In this document: piece by piece, positions 36,590-48,190 of the stretch
Numbering within the stretch: position 1 is the stretch's first letter
Layout of the letters: every line of letters begins with the position of its first letter
Origin: Rhododendron vialii
Lineage: Eukaryota; Streptophyta; Magnoliopsida; Ericales; Ericaceae
Length of the DNA: 64,000 nucleotides
NCBI RefSeq assembly: GCF_030253575.1
Contig: NC_080569.1
Coordinates: forward strand, 2,624,001-2,688,000
Direction: 5' to 3'
Made by a program: the position numbers and the translations under genes
Notes under the pieces: generated by a model
Told to the model about the DNA's origin: nothing
What the model saw: only the letters and a program-made list of their open reading frames with translations
Databases searched by the model: none

Positions 36590-38441
36590 ATGGTTACCCC
36601 TCGATCTAGAGTGCAGACAAAACCAACTCGATTATCTTCCAAGAAAAATGTCAAGAAAAGAGTCGGTGCCATCATTAGGCGATCTGACCGACTCCGCAAT
36701 GTAACCCCACCAGCTCAAAATCGAGAAATAGAGCCCGTGGTCGAGGAGATAAATCTGTGCGAAAGTGAGAAAGAAGATGACCCACATGTTGAGGAAACCC
36801 CCCCTGAGTCAATGTTACCTGAAGAGAGCTTGGAAGAGAAAACAGATTACCCTGCTGGAGGATTGAAGTCCGAGGCATATGATTAATTAGCACTTGCATC
36901 ATTTGTTTTTCCTTGTTATTCTTTAGTTTCTGATTGGAACTCTTTAATTTTTATGCTGTTCTCATTGACATGCATAAACAGGCTGCCAAGAGGCACTTCC
37001 AAAGTGACAGCTCCAGTGCCAATCTTAAATACAAAAGACTGTATTTTGATTCACAGAAGAAGGTTATGTTTCTTTACAGCCTTTGCCGTCTCTTCTTGTT
37101 GTCTGTTACAACTACTATTACCTTATTTCATTCGTCTTCGAGCTATTACAGAATGAAGCCTTGACAAAGGAAAATTATGAGCTTTCTAAGAACTTGGCGA
37201 TTGCTATGGGGAAAATTGAAGGGGTAATGTTTCCTATGTCTTCGGTGAAATCTTCTCTTTTGCCGATTTTCTAACTCGTTTTAACTGTTTTTGTATTAGG
37301 TTGAACTGCCCTTTTATGATTTTATTTCTGCTTCCAGCCATGTTGAATTAATGTGTTTCCCTGTTTTGCTTTCCTTCCGGTTGAAAATCGTATTCGAGAT
37401 TTTATTTCTCGTATCCTGAGTGATTGGGTGGGTTAGAGCATGACTAGTTAGACACCCCTTGCATAATTATTTATCCTTTCATGCAAGTCAAGTAAGGATA
37501 ACATATTAGTGATTTAGGAAAGCGTGTGGGGCTTCTATGCTCTGATCTTATATATTGAAAAGAGACAATGTCTGTTCGTCCTAAATGCTTTTGATTTTGT
37601 ATAAGGCGCAGCTGAACCCTCTCTCCTTACTCCTTACTATCCGTTTTCGCAATGGACTTGGCTAATAACAGGGTTTGTCGAAGCATATGGAAATAGAATG
37701 AGTAACTCATGTAATGCCTGAATGTGAGTTATGGCAATCTTCAATAATCTTAATGATAACGTTAGGGAAAAAGGATATGTAGAAAATTGTCGAGGGAGAG
37801 GAAAGTTGTAGTTTTTTACATTATGAAGTGTGTAGATTTCATGACAATGGTGCAGAGCAAGACAGAAGTGAAAAGCTTAGAGCCTTGGACATCAGTTTAT
37901 TTTTTTTGTTCTTTCTGTTAATTTCCGTGGCACTCAGCTTCTGTTTGCAATCAAAGGAGGAACTCAGAATATCCAAGTCATCTGTGTTGCAGTGTCTATA
38001 CTAAAAGCTGCATGAAGAAGTAAAATATGGGTGGGCAATATCAGTAAACATGAACCTTCAGAAGTTCAAGCAGTATCCCTAATTTTGAATTTTGCGTGTA
38101 TTGAACTCGTATGCCATAAGTAATACCAGTTTCTGAAAACATTTCTAAACTAGAAATGTATATGCCTAGCTGAGGTATCTTTCCCTTTTACTTTGTTACA
38201 GCTTGCAGAATCAAGTCGTGTTTGTTCAGGCTTACTGGGAAAATTGCAGGATGTGCTCTTGATCTCTAATCTCGGAAAAGCTACCGAAACTGCAATGAAT
38301 CTATCGTCACAAGCAGTACTTTGCCGTTGTTCTTCTCCCAGTGGTGTTGGTGACCCCAAAGTTGCCGTGAAGAAAAAGGCAAAAGGTGTTGGTGAACCCA
38401 AAGTTGCCGTGAAGAAAAAGGCAAAAGGCAAAAATAACTAA
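36590..38441 (+). CDS. uncharacterised coiled-coil protein
   Basis: No family recognised. My model has four coding exons: 36590-36874, 36982-37062, 37152-37223, 38202-38441, giving 225 residues. Features in order: a basic N-terminus with a KKNVKKRVGAIIRRSDRLR patch (possible nuclear signal), an acidic middle (about 46-90), a short helical region with heptad-like character (KRLYFDSQKK then NEALTKENYELSKNLAIAMGKIEG), and a Lys-rich tail made of two 14-residue repeats, VG(D/E)PKVAVKKKAKG. Exons 2-4 join by normal GT-AG signals in phase 0. The exon 1/2 junction needs a GC donor (GAG then GCATAT); otherwise the frame stops at 36886. A non-coding first exon probably ends at a CAG/GTACCT donor at 35498, with an acceptor at 36562. 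It is divergent from FZL. Chromatin or nuclear function is only a guess from composition. Confidence 0.65.
38343..38426 (+). repeat. 42-bp in-frame tandem repeat
   Basis: Two 42-bp units (38343-38384 and 38385-38426) differ only at one or two bases and each encodes a 14-residue Lys-rich block at the protein's C-terminus. The near identity indicates a recent in-frame duplication. Confidence 0.95.
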
Positions 38442-39196
38442 AACTTTACAGCATCTCCTAACGTGGCTTGTGAACAGCATCATCTAGAGTCAGTAGAAAC
38501 CAAATTAGTTTCCTTCGCTGTATGGTATTAGTTTCCTTCCCTCTATGGTATCAACTTTTTTTTAGCTTCAGTATGCTTAATACTTGAAAGGGATGTTGTA
38601 TTTATTGATGAAAAGGTGGAAAAGGTTGTCCATTGTTGGATGATGGCAGCTACTTCATCTTTGGTATTTTGAATGGAGTAACAACTCTCTTTTTTGAGCT
38701 TTTCAATAGAAATAGAGTCAATAGACTTGGAAAATCCTTTTCGTAGTTCGATTAACATATGTGCAATTCATTCAACCTTCTAGTTGAATTGATGACCCTG
38801 AAATCTGGTTTGAATAAGGATATTTCCTATTTCCGATGTGTTTCCTGTGGATTTAGTGTGATGTTTATTCCTTCCTGCAGTCTCCTAAGAAATTTACAAT
38901 TTGGTTAAATTGCTTGAGCATTTTTTTGAGCAATTCGCTCGCGGCGCACTCGACTGTGTGACGAAAGTCGCGAAATAGAACTTTGAAATCTACATCACTT
39001 AACATTACCTTGTCAAATACTATATATGAAGGGTACAACAAATCGAGAAATGACTAACTAGATAGAGAATGGATAATTATGATTCCTTTGGCATTGTGAC
39101 AGGTACTTGATCTTTTGAAATCAAAATTTTCCACCTGACACTAAACCCAACTTCAATTGGATAGTGAAAACCACCACCAAGCTCAAAATTGCACCT

Positions 39197-40937
39197 TCAG
39201 CAATCTTCTTGCACTTCATCAAGAGAAGTGCACCACCCGAAACGATCTGTTTGTGGTGTCCTTGTAACTTGGTTACCATCTTCATGCTCATTTCCATCTC
39301 TATACTCCTCTTCTGGTATTGGTGGTGGCGGGGAAGAGAAGTCCAAACACAATCCGCGTATTAAATCCTCGGAATAGGATTCTGATAAATCCTGGGAAGT
39401 GAGGAGTTGGTGGTATTCCACTATTTGATGAAGGCACTGGTTCTCCCTAGTTAGATTTGCATTCTCATTTGCTAATCTGGATTTCTCAGCTAGCAGGGCC
39501 TCTAATTGAAGCCTCACCTGTCAAAAGTTAAATCCCCATCAATCCCATGATCCAAACTCTGATATGCAGTTTTCTCGTTTTTGCCATCGAAATACATCTA
39601 CATCTTTCCATCGTTAAGCTGAAAGATCTAAGACCCAGACTAAAATAGAGTTAAGTAATTTACCAGATCATCTTCCTCAGGTCTAATCCCTTCAGAAAAT
39701 CCATCGCGGAGTTTCGTATTCTCCTCCTCAAGGAAAGCACATCTTTCTTGCATAAAACACAAGTCCGATTTCATTGATTTCAGTTCTCTTGCAAGTGAGG
39801 TTGCTTTTGCTGCCATGGAAATTGCAAGCTGCAAAAATGGTGAACAAAACATAATCATTAATGGAAAAAATAATAATAATTAGCTGCATTTTTCATCAAC
39901 AATGAGATCAGGCAGAGGAAGACCAACATTTTTGGCCTTCTTGAGCTTCCCCTCTTCTTTTGAATCAAATTCTTCCTCCGTACATGTTTGAGCTTCAGAC
40001 TTCCTCTTCAATCCTCTCTTTCCTTCATCATTCTCTTCTTCTTGTTTGCTTTCGGCCCTCTCCATTGCGCTTTGATATATTTCAGTCATTGTTGGTGGTC
40101 TGGCCAGATCTCTTGCTCCCTGTATGACACCAATGAATGCAGAATTGGGTTTAGAGGAGAGTTGTAAAACATTAACTATCTTGTTCGGTTTGTTTAAAGC
40201 TCATTTTTTATCGACTTATTAGGTAAATGTATTTTCAAACACATTAATTTTTCAGCTCGGTTAAATAAACTTATAAATTGAGTAACTCGAACTTTGCTTT
40301 GATTGCCTAGAATGGTAAAAAATTCAAGCTCTACAAAGACTGGCCCCCACATGAGGGACCAAACAACTAATTCTCATGTCTTGACCAAACAACCTAACTC
40401 TATGGGTAGCTGCTCGACTCAACTTATTTGCTACCTTACTTTCCAAACAAAATCGAAAAAGTCTTTAGATTAAAAAAATTCAATCGGCATTATTATGAGA
40501 TTACAACCTTCCATTCCACACAAATCTGCAACCAGCAAATTGCTATGTTCCATGGGATCTGAAAAGAATATCCAATTTCTTTTCAGAAAGAGAGAGTACC
40601 TGAAGAGCATTGTCCAGGTTTTGAGAAAGCTGAGAGAGAGAATAGCCAACAGAGTCAAACCCTCTAAGCAAAAGCAACGAGTCTACCCTCATGGTCTTTG
40701 CCCCATCAATTTCCCCAGAACTCTTCAAAAAAAAAAATCCCAATCAAACCCAGTTAGTAAATTCAGAAAAGGCAAAAAAAATCTGAAGACAACAGAAAGA
40801 AAGAGAGAGAATTCTACCGGTTGAGTTGGGATAGGCTTGCGATTCTCGAGAAGGGTGTCGATCCGGCTATGGAGAGCGCTCCAGAAGCGCTTATCTGAAG
40901 AAGGGCTAAAGCGGGGAGATGAACTAATGCAGCTCAT
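39197..40937 (-). CDS. coiled-coil protein, possibly At4g02800-like
   Basis: Five exons: 40818-40937, 40600-40722, 39901-40119, 39664-39828, 39197-39517, giving 315 residues. The N-terminus ([20 protein letters not shown] then RIDTLLENR) is Ser-rich and looks conserved. A middle region holds [20 protein letters not shown] and two basic clusters ([20 protein letters not shown]). Two leucine/glutamate-rich coiled-coil segments follow ([20 protein letters not shown] and [19 protein letters not shown]), then an acidic Pro-rich tail. The exon 3 donor (ATT/GTTGAT) is weak and is the least certain boundary. By position between FAF and DAR GTPase 3 it could match At4g02800, annotated only as a coiled-coil protein. 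That link is inferred from neighbours. Function unknown. Confidence 0.75.
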
Positions 40938-41079
40938 TGAGATTCCTCAGATTAAAACCCGATGAAGATGAGAGAAGACTTTAAGTGAGCTTTGTTGGGC
41001 TTTTATTTTGAAGAGTAGCAATCTAAGTTGTCGAACTAAACTTGTTCTGGAGCAAGCAGCAGATGATTCCGCTGAAACT

Positions 41080-41081
<2 letters not shown>

Positions 41082-41112
<31 letters not shown>
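41082..41112 (-). repeat. (GA)n run upstream of coiled-coil gene
   Basis: A 31-bp GA run about 145 bases upstream of the coiled-coil gene's start codon, in its presumed 5' leader (CT on the sense strand). Confidence 0.9.
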
Positions 41113-41113
<1 letters not shown>

Positions 41114-41287
41114 ACGGCTAGTTTTGAGGGGCTTTGGTCAAGATGGGAGAGTTTTAAATAGACGCGCCCAACGTTCTAATTCCAGTCCAGAGTCTTTCTT
41201 TGGAGCCCCACCCCCCAAAATATTTATCCAGCCTACTACGGAGTAATAGAGAAATTTAGACCCTAATCGTTTTGGAATTTTGGATTC

Positions 41288-41456
41288 AGAAATGCTAGGG
41301 ACAAAGAAAATTTATCCCGAAAGTACCCCGAAAACAGCAATCAATGGTTGAGATTCACTTTGATGTGTGTGACCCAATCATCAAAGTGATTCTCAACCAT
41401 TAATTACTGTTTTCGGGGTACTTTCGAGGTAAGTTTTCTTTGTACGTAGCATTCCC
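41288..41456. mobile_element. foldback MITE, GCTAGGGACAAAG family
   Basis: The arms AATGCTAGGGACAAAGAAAA and TTTTCTTTGTACGTAGCATT frame an inner inverted repeat (CGAAAGTACCCCGAAAACAG against its inverse) with a loop near 41370. It shares termini with the elements at 11195 and 41640. Confidence 0.8.
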
Positions 41457-41606
41457 CGTTTGGATTTGTAGGTAATGAGTATAGAAAGAAAAAGAGTAAT
41501 GATTTGAAATATGTGTAATGGTGAGAGAAATAGAGAGAAAAATGAAATAAATGATTTGAGAAAAAAAAAAATGTAATGATTAGAATCCAAAACCCTTAAC
41601 CGAACA
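41456..41606 (+). mobile_element. MITE, GGATTTGTAGGTAAT family, copy 2
   Basis: It matches the element at 35143-35302 at its start (GTTTGGATTTGTAGGTAAT) and end (CCAAAACCCTTAACCGAAC). It abuts the preceding foldback MITE directly. Confidence 0.55.
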
Positions 41607-41639
41607 ATGTCTTAAAGATCCCTATGGATAGACCAACAA

Positions 41640-41816
41640 AGTGCTAGATACAAAGAAAATATAACCGGAAATTACCCATAATGCACTTGTAGAGGTAATT
41701 ATGACCGAATACCTCTACAAGTATATTTTGGATGATTTTCGGGTATGGTCATAATTACCTCTACAAGTGTATTCTGAGTGATTTTCGGGTATATTTTTTT
41801 TGTACCTAGCATTCCT
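41640..41816. mobile_element. foldback MITE, GCTAGGGACAAAG family
   Basis: The ends GTGCTAGATACAAAGAAAAT and TTTTTTTGTACCTAGCATTC are inverted repeats. The inner arm CACTTGTAGAGGTAATTATG is present both inverted and as an extra partial copy, so one arm has been duplicated inside the element. Confidence 0.75.
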
Positions 41817-42848
41817 CATATATCAATAATGCTAGATCTAGTAACCCAGAAAACCTATATGTTGTCATTTTAAGAATACAATTTTAAAGACTTGTAAAAA
41901 AAAACCTATACTTTTGAAAACAAGAACACCCATCTTTTTCGTGTTGGTTAGCTTTTTTAGGTAAATAGTTTTACATCATTTAAAAGCATTATTTTTGGTA
42001 GATTTCAAGGAAGTTTGAAAAAAAAAAAAATAGGAAATAGGTTTTGAAAATTGTTGGCAAAATATTGTTATTGGCCGTAGCAATTTCAATAATGGAAAGA
42101 AAGATGAGAGGTCTTAAATAATCTTCAGTTGAAGTTTACAAGAATACAACTCAATACGGAAATGAAATCAATAAGCTTTAATGCTTATGATTTAAAGCTT
42201 ATTGATTGTTATTGATTCAATTAGCTTAAACGCAGCTTTATGGTTGTTTCTGATTTCCTGTTGAACTAAATATTTGGATCCTGTGTCCTGGGTAATTTAC
42301 TACTAAAATAACCAAACTCCATATTGGCACAACACAGGATCTTCCATCCAAATCTGTCTCAGTTCAGCCTTAACTGATATCAATTCCTTCCTCACTCACC
42401 GTATTCATAGGTCGCCCAAGGTTCATCCCCAAGGCAGATTTGCCATTATTGGCTCAATTGGCAGCGCCACCGCCACACTTGGTAGCTGCCAAACGAAGAG
42501 AATTATCATAGCCAACGGAAAAGGGAAAAGAAGTAAGAAACCGAGAAGCAGAAAATAATACAAGAAAAGCAGAAAAAAATACAAGTCCGAGCAATATCCA
42601 AAGATTCTCAAGCAGAATCAAGATTCTCAGAGAACATTAGAACATACAACTAGCAAACTATTCCCAAAGTTTGAAGGAAAAAAAAAACAACAATTCCTGT
42701 GAGAGGAACTATGAAAGGATGAATCTGTTCTACCGTTTGTATAACAGATCACACATGAATCCAGCCTTCCTGAAAGTAATAGTACTAACATGCCAAGACT
42801 TCACTACAAGGTGATGCCCGATCAAGCAAGGTGATTCGTTCTCAACTC

Positions 42849-44468
42849 CTACTCCTCTGGCTTAATTTTGAGATCCTTAAGCTTGGACTCCAATTCATCC
42901 TCATGATCAGCAGCCCCCTCCTCTTCATCCTCCTCGTCAAGGTCTTCTCCTTCTGGATCATTCTCATCCAGAGGCCCAAGCATATCCGGAGCACGCTTGA
43001 ATATCCCCTTCAGCTCATCAACCCCTTCGTCAGATATGAAATTACTATTGAGATTCAGCAACTTAAACCCAGGTTTCTGCACAACAACTTGAGCCAATAC
43101 CCTAGCTCCAGCCCTTCTTATTCCATTAGCACTCAGATCAACTTCACTTAATTGCCCATGACCTTCTTCCAGTACCTTTGCAATCAAAATAGTACCGTCA
43201 TCCTTCAATTCATTTTCAGCCAAATTTAACTTGGTGAGAAATTGCTTTGCAGCAATACAGGCTGCCAAATCAGGCACTGCTTTGATGGTGATATCATTTC
43301 CAGACATATCCAACACCTCAAGCGAAGGAGCAGATTTTATCAGAGCATTAGCAAGAGTTTTGGATCCCTCATCCTCAAGATTCAAATAACTGAGATAAAT
43401 CTCAGTGAGATCAGAAAATCCCAACAAAGCCTTGCTTAAAGCAACTCCAGCTTCCACACCAAACATATTGTCGCGTAAATCCAGTTTCTTTAAATGAGAA
43501 CATTTTCCAAGAGCATTAGCCAATGCAACTCCACCCTCGGAGTCTACCCTAGTAGAAGAACACCGGAAATCCTCCAACAAAGGAGATTGTTCCACAAGTT
43601 CAGAAATAGCAATTGCCCCTTCATCTCCTGTCATGTTATTATGAAACTGAAGGATTCTAAGTTTCTTAGTGGAAGGAATCAGCTCACACACTGCTCGTGC
43701 GGCTTCCTCCGAGATTCCATCATTCATCAAGTACAGTTCCTCCAAATTATTCTGTGACCTTAGGAGCGCTTCAAATGCCCTTATACCCTTTTCACCTAAG
43801 GCATTATTTGAGAGATTCAAATACCTAAGTTCACAGCCTTCCAGTGCTGATGAAAATATATTCATCACTTCAATAGCTTCATCCTCTGGCCTTCCGGCAA
43901 TGAAATCTGATAGGTCAACTTCTGTTAGTTGGTCCCTGAGCGATGCCAAGATTGGCTCAACAACATGAGCTGCATCCAGGCCAAAACTTCTATTACTGAA
44001 ACATATCTTATAATACTTATTTCCTGGTTGCCTCAGTGGCTTTAGCAACTCTTCAGCCTCCTCTGCATCAATAAAAGCCCGCCGGCCTCCAGATATGTCA
44101 AAAATAATTTCACCAGACGCTTTAACTTTCTCAGATATCATCACTTCCTCAGCTTCCTTTGTTATGGGGCCTCTTTTGAGAACTTCAAGCATAAGTTTAC
44201 TGGATTCTTTAGCATAAAGTTGCACTGCTGAACTTCCATCACCATCCGGCTCCTTCTCATGATGCTGGTTTGCAAAAACAAAAGCCAGTCTTTCAATTTG
44301 CTTGGCATCCTCCTCAGCTTCTTCTTTAGTCAAAAGACCATATTTTCTGGAAAATATGGACGGAGTGGTAAGATTCTTGGTCATTCGCTCCACAAGCAGC
44401 AACCTCGTACTATGACTGGGGGGCCATAGTTTAATTGAGAATGAGCGAACTTGATTTGTGGAATCCAT
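42849..44468 (-). CDS. RANGAP: WPP-domain Ran GTPase-activating protein
   Basis: RanGAP stimulates GTP hydrolysis by Ran and sets the Ran gradient for nuclear transport and mitosis. Plant forms use an N-terminal WPP domain to reach the nuclear envelope, the phragmoplast and the preprophase band. The whole coding region is one exon. Starting at MDSTNQV gives 539 residues, against about 535-545 in Arabidopsis. The WPP motif is at 15-17 (KLWPPSHSTRLLLVERMTKN), followed by FSRKYGLL. The catalytic leucine-rich repeats (about 195-490) include the conserved LQFHNNMTGDEGA, CSSTR and LDLRDNMFG segments. The tail is strongly acidic (DENDPEGEDLDEEDEEE). The open frame continues 44 codons upstream, but an acceptor CAG at 44479-44481 and a GTAAGT donor at 45915 indicate a 1.4-kb intron in the leader, so that extension is not coding. 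Confidence 0.96.
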   Translation of the reverse strand: MDSTNQVRSFSIKLWPPSHSTRLLLVERMTKNLTTPSIFSRKYGLLTKEEAEEDAKQIERLAFVFANQHHEKEPDGDGSSAVQLYAKESSKLMLEVLKRGPITKEAEEVMISEKVKASGEIIFDISGGRRAFIDAEEAEELLKPLRQPGNKYYKICFSNRSFGLDAAHVVEPILASLRDQLTEVDLSDFIAGRPEDEAIEVMNIFSSALEGCELRYLNLSNNALGEKGIRAFEALLRSQNNLEELYLMNDGISEEAARAVCELIPSTKKLRILQFHNNMTGDEGAIAISELVEQSPLLEDFRCSSTRVDSEGGVALANALGKCSHLKKLDLRDNMFGVEAGVALSKALLGFSDLTEIYLSYLNLEDEGSKTLANALIKSAPSLEVLDMSGNDITIKAVPDLAACIAAKQFLTKLNLAENELKDDGTILIAKVLEEGHGQLSEVDLSANGIRRAGARVLAQVVVQKPGFKLLNLNSNFISDEGVDELKGIFKRAPDMLGPLDENDPEGEDLDEEDEEEGAADHEDELESKLKDLKIKPEE

Positions 44469-46005
44469 GTGCAAGTACCTGGAACCATGAATTGCAACTA
44501 CATCATAAGCTTCTAATAGAATCAAATAATACTTGAGCACAAATGAAACCAGCAACCGAGGAAAATCAACAATTCGATCAAAAATTTTGCTTAAACCCAA
44601 CTTCGACCGATGCTCTAGAAAATTTCATTTCTTTCAAGAATCCACAGAAACATTGATAAAAATCCGAAGACTTCCATATTCTAAATTTGTCCAGATTTTA
44701 TATTAGATACCATTTCATGCAACTAGAGTCCGTAAGCAACAAGCATCTGGTGATCAAAGGAAAAGAAGTACGGTTAGTTAACAGTCACATTGAACTTTAA
44801 AAAATTATGAAACGATGGTCCAATGGGGTTCACTGGTCAAGAAATGGCCCAACAGCAAAGATCTGGAAAAAGTACCACGCCATCTTTCTTACATAGGGGC
44901 ATCAGATGTTTATCTGAGGGAAAAAATGACACTGCAGTTGCACCTAGATCACCACTGTCCACTTCAAACAGACCAATTTCCAATAACAAAAACTAGACAA
45001 AGGTAAAACATAAGCGGTGGCAATATAAGTCACTGTATCACACATCAGATAGACTTACTCCGTCATACACGGATAAGCTGAACAACTAGTTCAGAAATAT
45101 GCAGTTAAAAAAAGCCTAAAAACCATAAAAAGAATATGATGTGCACCATGAGCATTGCATTCACTGGCCACTGCTCATTGTTGATTCTGTCAAACAAAAC
45201 TTCCACTCAATTGCATACCATAAATCAACATATATAAAAGCGAGTGCACATGCACATGTATAATTATATATGTCAAATAGGAATAGAACAACACACCGAA
45301 CACTCCATAAAATTGACGGAAAATCAGCAACAGTCATCATAAAACCAACCATCTTAAGAAATTCATGCAACAGCTGAGAAATTGGTATATCAACCTTAGT
45401 TGTCCCCAAAGTTTAAGCCAAGTCACAGAATACATAACCAAAGCCTCTAGCCTTTACCTCCCTCGTGAACACTACCGAATCCTAGCGCTACAAAACCATC
45501 AATACCCACCCATGGAACCGGCATAAAGGTTACCTCTTGCTTCTTAACCGTCCACAGCACATACTTTTCAGTATAACCTACAAAGTTATAGCCCGGGCAG
45601 GGGGCACACAAGTGTAACTCAAGCACAACTTCGCTCACAGCTCACCCGTAGAACACACAAACGAATACAATCCACGTACTCTAGACAAGGCACAAACACT
45701 TCACACAAAAATAAAAACCCAATTCAAACGCATCAGGATCAAAAACAAATCCTGAAACAATAACATATCAACCAACCCACCGAGGAAGTAATAATCAACA
45801 AAACAAATTGACCAATTAATGAGAACCGTACGAGTGAACGGAACCCTATAAACTTCGGGAGCGAAAATTGAGATCTGTAAACTCTAAAACGAAACGAGCG
45901 GAAGTGAGGACTTACTTCGAATCGGCTGTCTTGGAATAATTATGCGAGAAGACTCACTCGGATGGTTATCGTCGAACGGCGACCATGAGAGAATCGAGCC
46001 CTAAC
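44469..46005 (-). other. RanGAP 5' leader with leader intron
   Basis: A donor (CGAA/GTAAGT, exon ending at 45916) and an acceptor (TTCCAG/GTACTT, exon starting at 44478) bound a predicted 1.44-kb intron that ends only 9 bases before the start codon. The first non-coding exon would run from somewhere near 46000. I saw no second gene in the intron. Confidence 0.5.
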
Positions 46006-47500
46006 TTGTGGGAGAGAATAATGGAGGGAAATGAAATGAACAACTCCAACTTCAAAAAGTGCGGAGACTTTCGATTCACGAGAATCACGACGGAGCAAGT
46101 GGCTTCGCAGTTGGCACCACCCCCAATCCCCTTTCGATACCCTGTTCTCGAGAGAGTTGAGCCTGGCCCAAACGTGAACGAGCCAAGATCTGATCTGCCT
46201 TTGGATTGGGATCCGACTGGATACATATCGAAGCCCATTTCCCCGACTAATGCCATGCGGCCCAACTGTCAGAAGCTTTCTCTTTTCTTTTCAAGTAACC
46301 TTGCCATAATCATGCTAGGAGAAATAAGTACGTACTTATTTTTTAAAATAAAGATGATATATTATGAAATAATGACCTATCTCGTAGAAAGTAAGTATTT
46401 AAAAAATAAAAACCTTAGCGGAACGGGACCTGAGTAACTTTTAATAGTCTTTTTATCAAAATCAAATGAACGTCTTTTTTTTCCCCCTTTTTGCTTTGTT
46501 TAGCTAATTTATCGTGAAAATGGTATTCTAAATGCTAACAAAATTGAAGTTGATTGCACATTATGGTTCGGTTCTAAATACGAAATGTGATGTGAATGTT
46601 GCACATATTATTTTTTAAATCGGAGTCAAGTAAATATGACACGTATTACGCATCATTGTCGGCTATCGAAATAGAATGTGACATGATGTAGTTGGTTCAT
46701 GAAACAAAATTGTCATATGAGCGATAAAAACCATAAACGTACTAAATAACATTGGATCGAGTATCCAAATCCAAAATTGCATAATAATTCATTCAACGTG
46801 CCCGGACAACATAAACCAGAATACTACACAAATGATGTTTACTTGTTTAGTGGTTGACTTCACTGTGTGCCAGTTACACTCCAATTATGGACTCCTTTCT
46901 TAATTGCTAGCGTCCAAGAAGAGTTATCTTTTTTTAACAAAAAAATGACTTTTTGCGTTAAAAGCGGTTATTTCTCAAAATATTTGGATTTAAAAAAAAT
47001 TATTTTTCCGATTTCTCTCGTTGAGACGAATCAATAATCCAAAAAAATTAGGCGCAAAACTAACAAATACGAAAAAAATTCAAATAAGGACAAACTTCTT
47101 AGATTTAAGTTAAGTTCATAAGAATGCAACCTTAATGTGTCGAGACAAGTTTACATATATCTCAATTAATTTTAAGAGACCATTCTCACGTCCACTTGCA
47201 GGGATCAATTAAAGCCGTAGAAAATTTCCATATACGTCGATCCCATGAGAGTCGATAGTACTTGAAAATTTTCAAACGTGAGATATTAGGGGGTGAAATG
47301 GGCATGCATACCCAGCCAGATCAATTGCGTTTTCTAGGTCCACCGTGGTCCTCTCCCGGTGAAGTGTATAAATATACATATGGACAGCTGAGCTACCACG
47401 GTCGTTGGCACTTCACATCTTTCGTCATATCTTTTCTTTCTATATATATATATATAACCATACATATTACTACCTGCCACCTATGATTCCATACCTGCCT
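46006..47500. other. spacer upstream of RanGAP
   Basis: No gene is supported. Opposed frames at 45966-46437 overlap the RanGAP promoter and have no family features. A TATAAATA at about 47367 has no coding frame behind it. AT-rich sequence near 46920-47110 resembles material near 4170-4320. Confidence 0.35.
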
Positions 47501-47529
47501 CTGCATGCTAGTTGACATCAGAGTAGGGA

Positions 47530-47735
47530 GGGGCTTTTTCATAAACATAATTCAAGTTCGTAATTCGCCGACCCCAAGGGATTGGCCAAGTGAAAATGAA
47601 AAAGTATTTGTCCTTTATGAAGTCGTTTGTTTGATTCAAAGAAGGTTAAACATTTTAAGCTTTTGGGTACTGAAATTACTCGATCGAGATGCGAATAAAC
47701 TGGCTCAAACATTTAATTATAAAAAAAAATATATA
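47530..47735 (+). mobile_element. tRNA-type SINE copy
   Basis: Recognisable parts in order: AGGGATTGGCCAAGTGAAAA (box A area), GTTTGATTCAAAGAAGG (box B area), CTCGATCGAGATGCGAATAA followed by ACTGGCTCAAACATTTAATT, and a poly-A tail. Orientation +. No clear target duplication. Confidence 0.55.
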
Positions 47736-48039
47736 GGTTCGTAATTTGCCCGTGAGTTTGGACATTACTCCGGAAATAGCCTAGGTCTAGTTATGATATA
47801 GGAGTAATATGTGGCGTGGAATTCGTGATGTATGCACGACAGCATGTGATGATATTAATACAGTAACATGAAACATCCTAGCAGATACCAATGAGCTTAT
47901 GATCTAAAAATCATTTTTAATTGACCAAACAGCGGAAATCCAGATGTTGAGTTGGTACTTGGTGCCAAGATTAGTATTTTGCAGCCACTCACTTGAAAGA
48001 AGTCAGATCATGATCATTGATAATTAAAACGTCTGAGGA

Positions 48040-48190
48040 ACAACGTGGACTATTTACCGTTCACTTGCGGGAGTCCCAATTAAAACTAGAACAAAGCTCT
48101 GACCCAAAAGAATTTGATAGCACGGGAACGATTTCGAACCTAAACTCTTAAAAGAAAACAAACACCGAAGTACCAAGCCTTAACCCAATC
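48040..48190 (-). mobile_element. tRNA-type SINE remnant
   Basis: On minus it carries a box-B-like TTTAGGTTCGAAATCG and a TTTAATTGGGACTCCCGCAA tail region. Partial. Confidence 0.4.

Noticed and set aside
44469-44600. N-terminal 44-codon extension of RanGAP
   Set aside because: A plausible splice acceptor lies 10 bases before MDSTNQV, and the length and start then match known RanGAPs.
45966-46437. Opposed frames of 99 and 150 codons near the RanGAP promoter
   Set aside because: No family features, mutually antisense, and overlapping the predicted RanGAP leader and promoter.
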